Shown here: piece after piece, positions 1 through 4,731 of the stretch
Position numbering within the stretch: position 1 is the first letter of the stretch
Layout: every line of letters starts with the position of its first letter
Assembly (NCBI GenBank): GCA_018716365.1
Contig: DVKA01000217.1
Coordinates: 1 to 6,485, forward strand
DNA from: Candidatus Caccocola faecipullorum
GTDB taxonomy: Bacteria; Synergistota; Synergistia; Synergistales; Synergistaceae
Length of the DNA: 6,485 nt
Direction of reading: 5' to 3'
Translations under genes and position numbers: made by a program
The notes under the pieces: model-generated
The model's input: only the letters and a program-made list of their open reading frames with translations
Told to the model about the DNA's origin: nothing
Database searches by the model: none

Positions 1-471
1 ATTAACATCAACGAGATAATGGGGCTGCTTCCGCACAGATACCCGTTTTTGCTTGTTGACAGGATCGAGGAAGTCATCGACACAGACACGGTGAAAGAGG
101 TGACGGGCTACAAGAACGTCACCTTCAACGAGCCGTTTTTTCAGGGACATTTCCCAGACGAGCCGGTCATGCCCGGCGTGCTCATCCTTGAAGCTATGGG
201 GCAGGTCGGCGCGGTCCTTATGAAGATGCAGAAAGAATTTCAGACAGGAGAGCGCAAGCTCGTATATCTCACTTCCATAGACAACGCGAAATTCCGCAAG
301 CCAGTAAAGCCGGGCGACCAGCTCCGCACGACCGCGAGGCTCAAGAGACGCCGCGGCAGCATGGGAAAATTTGAGTTTGTGGCTACGGTCGACGGAGAGA
401 TAGTCGCTCAGGCGGAGATGGGCTTCCATATCGCTTCGGGCCTTACTCTAGAGGCGGAAGACAAGAAATGA
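1..471 (+). CDS. fabZ: 3-hydroxyacyl-ACP dehydratase FabZ (5' end cut by window edge)
   Basis: FabZ dehydrates (3R)-hydroxyacyl-ACP to trans-2-enoyl-ACP in cytosolic type II fatty acid synthesis. It competes with LpxA for the same hydroxyacyl-ACP pool, which fits their adjacency. The frame is open from base 1 and reads INEIMGLLPHRYPFLLVDR, the usual FabZ N-terminus, so the ATG at 19 is internal and a few residues lie upstream of the window. The hot-dog signature GHFPDEPVMPGV carries the catalytic His (visible residue 50), and LILEAMGQ carries the catalytic Glu (about 64). The visible 156 residues are close to full family length. The TGA stop overlaps the lpxA ATG as ATGA (468-471), so coupling is likely. 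FabA is unlikely given the HRYPFLLVDR start and the lpxA neighbour. Confidence 0.96.
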   Translation: MNINEIMGLLPHRYPFLLVDRIEEVIDTDTVKEVTGYKNVTFNEPFFQGHFPDEPVMPGVLILEAMGQVGAVLMKMQKEFQTGERKLVYLTSIDNAKFRKPVKPGDQLRTTARLKRRRGSMGKFEFVATVDGEIVAQAEMGFHIASGLTLEAEDKK

Positions 472-1280
472 GCGTTCAAATACACCCTACCGCGATAGTC
501 GCGAAAGAAGCGAAGCTCGGTGAGAACGTAAAGATAGGCCCTTATTGTATCGTCGACCCTAAGGTCGAGATAGGCGACGGCTCGGAGCTGCGCGCCTTCG
601 CGCGCGTATGCGACTATACCAGGATGGGAGCAGGCTGCGTGATTCACGAACACGCGGTCATCGGCGGCCTCCCTCAGGATCTCAGCTACCGCGGCGAAGA
701 GACGTGGGCCATACTCGGCGACAGGGTTGTCTGCCGCGAGTACGTCACGGTCAACCGTGCCGCTGGCGAGGGCAATGTGACGCAGGTCGGCGACGGATGC
801 TTCATCATGGAGAACGTCCATCTCGCTCACAACGTCCGCATCGGCCATGACTGCACGATAGCGAACAAGTCCGGCATCTCGGGACACGTAGTCGTCGGCG
901 ACTACGTCGTCATCGGCGGCATGACCGGCTTCCATCAGTTCACCCACATAGGCTCATACTGCATGATCGGCGGCCTTTCCCGCATAACGCAGGATGTTCC
1001 GCCATACTGCCTCGCTGCGGGGATACCGCTCCGCGTATTCGACATAAACAAAGTCGGCCTGCGCCGCCGCGGCTTTGAATCCTCGACGCGCCGCAAGATA
1101 CGCGATATGTACAAGCTCATCTATAATTCGTCGCTTCCCATGAAAGAGGCGCTGAAGAAGCTTGCTGAGACGTACCCGGGCGACGCTGAGGCGAAGATGA
1201 TACTCGACTTCGCCGCGGAGAGCACGAGGGGCTTCACGCCGCGCGTGACTCACGACTGGGAGCGCAAGGCGGAGGAATAA
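468..1280 (+). CDS. lpxA: UDP-N-acetylglucosamine O-acyltransferase LpxA
   Basis: LpxA transfers a 3-hydroxyacyl chain from ACP to UDP-GlcNAc, the first step of lipid A synthesis, in the cytosol. The 270-aa product (E. coli: 262) begins with left-handed beta-helix hexapeptide repeats (residues about 2-70 and 105-175). It ends in a helical region containing GLRRRGF and YKLIYNSS, as in known LpxA. The segment NVHLAHNVRIGHDC aligns with the E. coli active site and makes His121 the counterpart of catalytic His125. FHQF and ITQDVPPY are also conserved. The acyl-chain ruler position (E. coli Gly173) is Gly169 here; the position of E. coli His99 appears to be Asn96 (VTVNRA). The start is the ATG of the ATGA overlap with fabZ, with GAGGCGGAAG upstream. 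The stop is one base before the kdsC start. Confidence 0.97.
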   Translation: MSVQIHPTAIVAKEAKLGENVKIGPYCIVDPKVEIGDGSELRAFARVCDYTRMGAGCVIHEHAVIGGLPQDLSYRGEETWAILGDRVVCREYVTVNRAAGEGNVTQVGDGCFIMENVHLAHNVRIGHDCTIANKSGISGHVVVGDYVVIGGMTGFHQFTHIGSYCMIGGLSRITQDVPPYCLAAGIPLRVFDINKVGLRRRGFESSTRRKIRDMYKLIYNSSLPMKEALKKLAETYPGDAEAKMILDFAAESTRGFTPRVTHDWERKAEE

Positions 1281-1284
1281 CTTG
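1271..1284 (+). promoter_or_regulatory. Shine-Dalgarno site that fixes the TTG start of kdsC
   Basis: GGAGG at 1271-1275 lies inside the last codons of lpxA, 6 nt before TTG at 1282. It selects the TTG over the internal ATG at 1300, which would remove the first beta strand ahead of the DVDGT motif. Confidence 0.75.
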
Positions 1285-1761
1285 ATAAAACTGTTCGCGA
1301 TGGACGTCGACGGCACTCTGACCGACGGCGGCATCTACATGGACGGCGCCGGCGGAGAGATGAAACGCTTCGACGTGCAGGACGGGCAGGGGATAGCCCA
1401 GCTCCTGAAGAAGGGCGTCAAGGTCGTCTTCATCAGCGGGCGCTTCTCCGCGCCTACGCAGAGACGCGCCGAAGATTTGAAGATAACGCGCTGCGTCAAC
1501 GGCATTAAAGATAAACTGCCGGAACTCCAGAAGATCGCCGCCGAGTTTGGCGTGAGCGCGGAAGAGACGGCATACGCCGGAGACGACCTGCCTGACTTGG
1601 AATGTATAAGCTGGGCCGGCCTCGGTGTTGCGGTTGCAAACGCGCGTCCAGAAGTGCTCGAAGCTGCGTGTTACGTTACGAGCTGCCGCGGCGGGCGCGG
1701 AGCTATACGTGAATGCGCGGACATGATAATCAGGATCAACGACGGAGAGAATATCTTTTGA
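1282..1761 (+). CDS. kdsC: 3-deoxy-D-manno-octulosonate 8-phosphate phosphatase (KdsC), HAD family
   Basis: KdsC hydrolyses Kdo-8-phosphate to Kdo and phosphate in the cytosol, supplying the inner-core sugar of LPS. The 159-aa protein is a compact, capless HAD phosphatase typical of KdsC. Motif I is DVDGTLTDGG (residues 8-17, nucleophile Asp8, acid/base Asp10). Motif II is FISGR (Ser52). The conserved lysine is probably Lys76 or Lys78 in GIKDKL. Motif III is AYAGDDLPDL (Asp101, Asp102). The early DGG segment and the later RGGRGAIRE segment (about 136-144) are also KdsC-like. The TTG start follows lpxA by one base and has a strong SD. The TGA overlaps the next start as TTGA. A related HAD such as the phosphatase half of a CMP-acylneuraminate enzyme is possible from the fold alone, but the lipid A context supports KdsC. 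Confidence 0.88.
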   Translation: MIKLFAMDVDGTLTDGGIYMDGAGGEMKRFDVQDGQGIAQLLKKGVKVVFISGRFSAPTQRRAEDLKITRCVNGIKDKLPELQKIAAEFGVSAEETAYAGDDLPDLECISWAGLGVAVANARPEVLEAACYVTSCRGGRGAIRECADMIIRINDGENIF

Positions 1762-2873
1762 ATATATCATCGTTAAAGATCAGGGCTCTTGACCGTTTTA
1801 TACTGAACGAGCTGAAAGGGCCGTTTTTCTTCGGCCTAGTCGCCTTTACGATAATCCTCGTCGCAGGCGGCCTGCTCTTCCAGATGGCGGAGCTCATAAT
1901 ACAGCAAGGCGTTTCGATAGGCATAGTCATAAGGCTCTTCATTTACTATATGCCGCGGCTTGTCGTATTCACGATACCGATGAGCTGCCTGCTCGCCGCG
2001 CTGCTCGGCTTCGGAAAGCTTTCCGCGAACTCCGAGATAGTCGCGCTTAAATCCGCGGGGCTTTCGTTCCAGCGCATAGTGCGCCCGGTCGTAGCCGCGG
2101 CCTTCGTCATCTCTATATGCGCGCTCGTCATAAACGAGAGCATCGTACCGATGAGCGAGCGGGCTGCCGCGAACGTAATGAAGTACGAGGTGCTTCACGA
2201 GTCGGCTCCGGTCTTCAAGGCGAAGGTTTTCCTTAAGGAAGAAGGCGGCGGCGCCGTCGAGCGCGTCATCTACATCGACAAGATGGACAACAAGACCAAG
2301 CAGATGGAGAACGTAGTCGTCGAGGAGTTCGAAGCCGGCCGTCTCGCGCGCGTCATCGCGGCGAAGAGCGGAGAATGGGTCTCTGGAAGCTGGTGGCTCA
2401 CCGACGGCGCCGTCTACGAGATAAAGGAGACGAAAGAGGTCGGGCTTCTCTTCAAGTTCAACCGTCAGGCGCTTCTGCTCAACATGGCCCCGGACGAAAT
2501 TTCAGCGAACGACAGAAAACCGGACGAAATGACGATTCCAGAGCTGATGCGCGCGATCGAGATACGCGGCAAGACCGGCGCCGAGGCGGGAGACCTCTGG
2601 ATGGCTTTTCATCTGCGCCTCGCTGTGCCATGGGCCTGCCTCATCTTCGGCATACTCGGCGCGGCTCTCGGAAGCAGGCCGCAGCGTTCAAGTTCGAGCG
2701 TCGGCCTCGGCTTCAGCGTAATAATAATTTTCGTCTACTATGTAATCATGTCCTTCGGGCGCGCGCTCGGCGAAAGCGGCTCGCTTCCGCCGCTGCTTGC
2801 GGCGTGGGTGGCGAACCTCGTATTCCTGGCGATAAGCGTCTTTTTCTGCCTGAGGGCGAACCGTCTCGGCTGA
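1758..2873 (+). CDS. lptF/lptG: LptF/LptG-family LPS export permease
   Basis: This is a membrane subunit of the LptB2FG ABC transporter, which extracts LPS from the inner membrane and feeds the periplasmic Lpt bridge. The 371-aa product has the family layout. Three N-terminal membrane segments lie at about 22-44, 56-84 and 107-127. A periplasmic beta-rich (jellyroll-like) domain follows at about 130-265, then three C-terminal segments at about 285-305, 316-334 and 344-365. The cytoplasmic coupling segment SEIVALKSAG (about 92-101) is typical. I chose TTG 1758, which overlaps the kdsC stop as TTGA with GGAG at 1744-1747. The resulting N-terminus, MNISSLKIRALDRFILNELK, matches the family; an upstream ATG at 1713 would add 15 unrelated residues. 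Sequence alone does not settle LptF versus LptG, and no partner permease or LptB is in the window. Confidence 0.92.
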   Translation: MNISSLKIRALDRFILNELKGPFFFGLVAFTIILVAGGLLFQMAELIIQQGVSIGIVIRLFIYYMPRLVVFTIPMSCLLAALLGFGKLSANSEIVALKSAGLSFQRIVRPVVAAAFVISICALVINESIVPMSERAAANVMKYEVLHESAPVFKAKVFLKEEGGGAVERVIYIDKMDNKTKQMENVVVEEFEAGRLARVIAAKSGEWVSGSWWLTDGAVYEIKETKEVGLLFKFNRQALLLNMAPDEISANDRKPDEMTIPELMRAIEIRGKTGAEAGDLWMAFHLRLAVPWACLIFGILGAALGSRPQRSSSSVGLGFSVIIIFVYYVIMSFGRALGESGSLPPLLAAWVANLVFLAISVFFCLRANRLG

Positions 2874-2894
2874 GGCGGAAATCCAGAAAAATCG

Positions 2895-2933
2895 CGGCGG
2901 CTCTCCGAACGAGACGGAGAGCCGCCGTTTTTT
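2895..2933 (+). terminator. Rho-independent terminator of the fabZ-lpxA-kdsC-lpt operon, probably bidirectional
   Basis: A perfect 13-bp stem (2895-2907 with 2915-2927) and 7-nt loop are followed by six T (2928-2933), 21 bases after the permease stop. On the minus strand the same perfect stem is followed by CGATTTTTC. It can therefore also end the converging lrp gene whose stop is at 2963. Confidence 0.95.
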
Positions 2934-2962
2934 ATGATTTTATGCCGGCGCGCCCGAGCGGA

Positions 2963-3448
2963 TTACTTCACAGCCTCGGGCGGAAAAGCCGGAAGCTCGC
3001 CAGTGTCTTCAAAAACTATGTAGGTAGTCGTGTGGAGCTCAAGATGGTGCAGCTTGTCGAGAAGTTCGTCGAGCTCCTTCATGGACGGCGCAGCCGCCTC
3101 CGCTATGCAGACCACGTCGCCCGTCACGTCCCACGCGCGGACTATGCCGTTGAGCTCGCGCACGGCAGGAAGCAGGCGGAAATAATGCTTTTCAGCGACG
3201 CGCGAATCGCTTTTCGACTTCATGAGAATGATAGCCTTTATGCCGAAGCCCATAGAGGAGTAGTTGAATACGGGCCGGTAGCCTTCTATCAGCCCCGCCT
3301 CCTCCATGCGCCTCACGCGCTCGCGCGCGGCGGGGGAGGTCAGCCCGACGGCGCGCCCTATCTCCGTGAACGTCGCCCTCGCGTTCTCCTTGAGAGCTCT
3401 TATTATGCGCCAATCCGTCTCGTCAAGCTGTATAGTTTTTTCGCGCAC
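2963..3448 (-). CDS. Lrp/AsnC-family transcriptional regulator, copy 1
   Basis: Lrp/AsnC proteins are DNA-binding dimers or octamers that often sense amino acids and commonly control their own gene. This 161-aa protein has the N-terminal winged HTH (LDETDWRIIRALKENAR, then recognition region FTEIGRAVGLTSPAA, residues about 9-55) and a C-terminal RAM ligand-binding domain (about 68-147, including WDVTGDVVCIAEA). The start is GTG 3448: AAAGG at 3460-3464 lies 11 nt upstream, and the N-terminus then aligns without gaps to the neighbouring paralogue. An extended -10 lies at 3487-3495. It shares about 54% identity by hand count with copy 2; the HTH stretch of residues 27-40 is identical, while the RAM domain differs more and carries a 3-residue insertion. 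This suggests similar DNA targets but different effectors. The effector and targets cannot be read from the sequence. Confidence 0.93.
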   Translation of the reverse strand: MREKTIQLDETDWRIIRALKENARATFTEIGRAVGLTSPAARERVRRMEEAGLIEGYRPVFNYSSMGFGIKAIILMKSKSDSRVAEKHYFRLLPAVRELNGIVRAWDVTGDVVCIAEAAAPSMKELDELLDKLHHLELHTTTYIVFEDTGELPAFPPEAVK

Positions 3449-3482
3449 CGCGCCGCCCGCCTTTCACAGAAAAATAACCGCG

Positions 3483-3497
3483 TCTGATTATACCAGA
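3483..3497 (-). promoter_or_regulatory. Promoter and candidate autoregulatory operator of lrp copy 1
   Basis: The minus strand reads TCTGGTATAATCAGA. TGGTATAAT within it is an extended -10 (TGnTATAAT), and the outer TCTG...CAGA bases form an inverted repeat. It lies 39 nt upstream of the GTG start, giving a leader of roughly 30 nt. No good -35 hexamer is visible at 16-18 nt. Fourteen of 15 bases match the site upstream of lrp copy 2. The promoter call follows from the sequence; the operator role is inferred from the shared symmetry. Confidence 0.72.
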
Positions 3498-3716
3498 GCC
3501 TGGACTGGAGGCTGAAAAACTGCGGAAAAAGAATTAAAGCGGAGCGGCTGATTTAATTTAATTTTGTCGTAAATCGGGGATAGACGCTTTCGTCTCTGCG
3601 TGGCGGCGAAAAAAATTTTTTGATATATTTACAGCCGCCTCGGAGCGGAGCGTTTTAGGGGAACGTGGCGGCTTCGGACAAAACTTTCAAAATATCGCCG
3701 TCATGCACCGGCGGCG
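3498..3716. other. Structured AT-tract intergenic region between the lrp paralogues
   Basis: No credible gene is present. The region holds an inverted repeat AATTAAA/TTTAATT (3532-3538 and 3552-3558), a small hairpin AGACG-CTTT-CGTCT (3582-3595), and an A7T6 tract (3609-3621). GCCGCC (3634-3639) can pair either with GGCGGC at 3602-3607 or, extended by one base, with 3667-3673. Another hairpin, CGCCG...CGGCG, lies at 3696-3713. The function is unknown. The AT-rich part next to copy 1 could serve as an UP element or regulator-binding region. Confidence 0.45.
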
Positions 3717-3752
3717 AAAAAATCGACGGGCGCGTGGTGACTCCGCGCCCGT
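3717..3752 (-). terminator. Rho-independent terminator of lrp copy 2
   Basis: A perfect 9-bp GC-rich stem (3726-3734 with 3744-3752) has a 9-nt loop. On the minus strand it is followed by CGA and six T (3717-3722), about 36 bases after the copy 2 stop. It should separate the two lrp transcripts. Confidence 0.85.
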
Positions 3753-3787
3753 GATTTATTTTTCTGGTATTTTGCTTTGCGGATATA

Positions 3788-4264
3788 TCATTTCGCGCTC
3801 TCTTGAGGACGCGCGGGCAGTTCGCCCGTGTCGTTGAGCACCAGATATGTCGTCGTTGCGAAGCCGTGCGCCGCGAATTTCGCCAGCACGCCGTCAAGCT
3901 CTTTCATCGTGGGCACTGCTACGTCGGCTATGCACTCGACGTCTCCCGTCACGTCCCACGCGCGAACCACGCCGCCGATTTTGCTGACCATCGAGACGTC
4001 GTGTCTTTCGCTTATCCTGTCGTAGCTCTTGACCTTCAGCATCACCAGCGCCCGAAGCTGGCGGCCGAGCAGAGTGTAGTCAATCTCTGTGCGGTAGGCT
4101 TTTATGAGCCCGGCCTGCTCCATTCGCACTACGCGTTCCTTTACGGCCGGCGAGGTCAATCCGACGGCGCGCCCTATCTCCGTGAAGGGAGTCCTCGCGT
4201 TTTCCTGCAGTATCGTAAGTATCCGCCGGTCGGTATTGTCGAGAGTTATTTTATCCTTGTCCAT
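3788..4264 (-). CDS. Lrp/AsnC-family transcriptional regulator, copy 2
   Basis: This is a 158-aa Lrp/AsnC regulator, paralogous to the gene just downstream on the same strand. The N-terminal winged HTH covers about residues 9-55 (LDNTDRRILTILQENAR, then FTEIGRAVGLTSPAVKERV). The C-terminal RAM domain covers about 68-145 and includes WDVTGDVECIADV. Both proteins end in a DTGELPA motif followed by a short variable tail. The ATG at 4264 has AAAGG at 4275-4279 (10 nt spacing) inside an 11-nt block, AAAGGCGGGCG, identical to the one before copy 1. Its promoter contains the paired extended -10/near-palindrome, and a separate terminator follows the gene, so the two copies are probably separate transcription units. 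The TGA stop has no obvious hairpin at SECIS distance and closes the protein at the expected length. Confidence 0.94.
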   Translation of the reverse strand: MDKDKITLDNTDRRILTILQENARTPFTEIGRAVGLTSPAVKERVVRMEQAGLIKAYRTEIDYTLLGRQLRALVMLKVKSYDRISERHDVSMVSKIGGVVRAWDVTGDVECIADVAVPTMKELDGVLAKFAAHGFATTTYLVLNDTGELPARPQESAK

Positions 4265-4293
4265 CCGTCGCCCGCCTTTTTCAGAACTTCCGC

Positions 4294-4308
4294 TCTGATT
4301 ATATCAGA
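4294..4308 (-). promoter_or_regulatory. Promoter and candidate palindromic operator of lrp copy 2
   Basis: The minus strand reads TCTGATATAATCAGA: a perfect 6-bp inverted repeat (TCTGAT/ATCAGA) around a 3-bp centre, with an extended -10 TGATATAAT inside it. It lies 34 nt upstream of the ATG. A TTGACA at 4315-4320 is only 11 nt from the -10 and so is not a normal -35. The site sits between two divergent genes and may also influence the small + strand gene. Confidence 0.75.
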
Positions 4309-4390
4309 AGAGACTGTCAACTCTATAATAATTAAAGTAAAATTTTCTGTTCAGATTAGTTATTAAACAAAAAAGCCGCAGCAGCTTTGA

Positions 4391-4459
4391 CGGAGGGGTG
4401 GTGTACCAGCGACCTCTCTGCGATAATATGTCCCGCCCGATAAGGGACGACAAATTTGT
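4391..4459 (+). promoter_or_regulatory. Structured leader upstream of the small-protein gene
   Basis: Hairpin 1 has a 9-bp stem with two G-U pairs (4391-4399 with 4412-4420) and a 12-nt loop. Hairpin 2 is GTCCC/GGGAC (4430-4434 with 4444-4448) with a 9-nt loop. A perfect 10-bp palindrome ACAAATTTGT follows at 4450-4459, just before the ribosome binding site. Candidate + strand -10 elements are TATAAT at 4324-4329 and TGCGATAAT at 4419-4427. Neither has a good -35, so the transcript start is uncertain. I do not recognise a known riboswitch class. Confidence 0.35.
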
Positions 4460-4477
4460 GAAAAGGGGTGCATCATA

Positions 4478-4654
4478 ATGAACGAAGTAAGACGCACGAT
4501 AATCAGCCCGGAGAAGGTTCTCGGCGAGGGCATGAAGGTAAACGATATGACGCGCGGTATGCTGCACGGCAAGGATTTCGGAAAATCCGCGGCGTTCTGC
4601 GCGAAGATAGCCGCGCCGCTGCTTCTCTTCCTTGCAATTGCGATAGCTCTGTAA
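4478..4654 (+). CDS. Small 58-aa protein with a hydrophobic C-terminal tail, unknown function
   Basis: The frame starts at ATG 4478 with AAAAGGGGTG at 4461-4470 as ribosome binding site and ends at TAA 4652. It is a short gene on its own strand between an lrp promoter and a terminator. The first 44 residues are polar and mixed in charge (RRTIISPEKVLGEGMK, then VNDMTRGMLHGKDFGK), with one Cys at position 41. Residues 44-58 form an uninterrupted hydrophobic stretch (IAAPLLLFLAIAIAL) that runs to the C-terminus, preceded by Lys43. This looks like a tail-anchored membrane protein, although 15 residues is short for a full span. Codon use resembles the neighbouring genes, and an SD and a dedicated terminator support expression. 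I recognise no family. It could be a small regulator or subunit of a membrane complex, but nothing here decides that. Confidence 0.68.
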   Translation: MNEVRRTIISPEKVLGEGMKVNDMTRGMLHGKDFGKSAAFCAKIAAPLLLFLAIAIAL

Positions 4655-4682
4655 ACGCAGCCGGCGTTATGAAGGCGATATA

Positions 4683-4714
4683 AAAGCGGGTCTTTCGACA
4701 AGGCCCGCTTTTTT
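4683..4714 (+). terminator. Rho-independent terminator of the small-protein gene
   Basis: A 12-bp stem with one G-U pair (4683-4694 with 4700-4711) has a 5-nt loop TCGAC and a run of six T (4709-4714, partly in the stem). It begins 28 bases after the stop. Read on the minus strand, for selD ending at 4732, the G-U pair becomes an A-C mismatch and only four T follow, so it works best for the + strand. Confidence 0.88.
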
Positions 4715-4731
4715 CATTTCTTTCTGTTTTC

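Noticed and set aside
408..947. A 179-codon minus strand frame across lpxA
   Set aside because: It mirrors the hexapeptide-repeat codons of lpxA and has no independent support.
1713..1757. Permease start at ATG 1713
   Set aside because: It would add 15 charged residues overlapping kdsC in another frame. The TTG at 1758 has an SD and gives the family N-terminus.
2375..3487. A 370-codon open frame on the + strand
   Set aside because: It overlaps the end of the permease gene, runs through the operon terminator and lies antisense to lrp copy 1. Its product is Arg-rich and low in structure, as expected for a GC-rich shadow frame.
3602..3722. Direct repeat GGCGGCGAAAAAA at 3602-3614 and 3710-3722 as a repeat family or array start
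   Set aside because: There are only two short copies, made of GC-rich stem plus A-run, and one belongs to the lrp copy 2 terminator region. The spacing shows no array.
3788..3790. TGA stop of lrp copy 2 as a second selenocysteine codon
   Set aside because: The protein already has normal family length and aligns to its paralogue up to the end. No SECIS-like stem lies at the right distance; the next strong hairpin is the terminator.
4315..4320. TTGACA as the -35 box of lrp copy 2
   Set aside because: It is only 11 nt from the TATAAT, whereas sigma-70 promoters need about 16-18; the extended -10 explains the promoter better.
4365..4477. Possible tRNA or known riboswitch upstream of the small gene
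   Set aside because: No cloverleaf, CCA end or known conserved riboswitch core could be matched by eye; only generic hairpins are visible.
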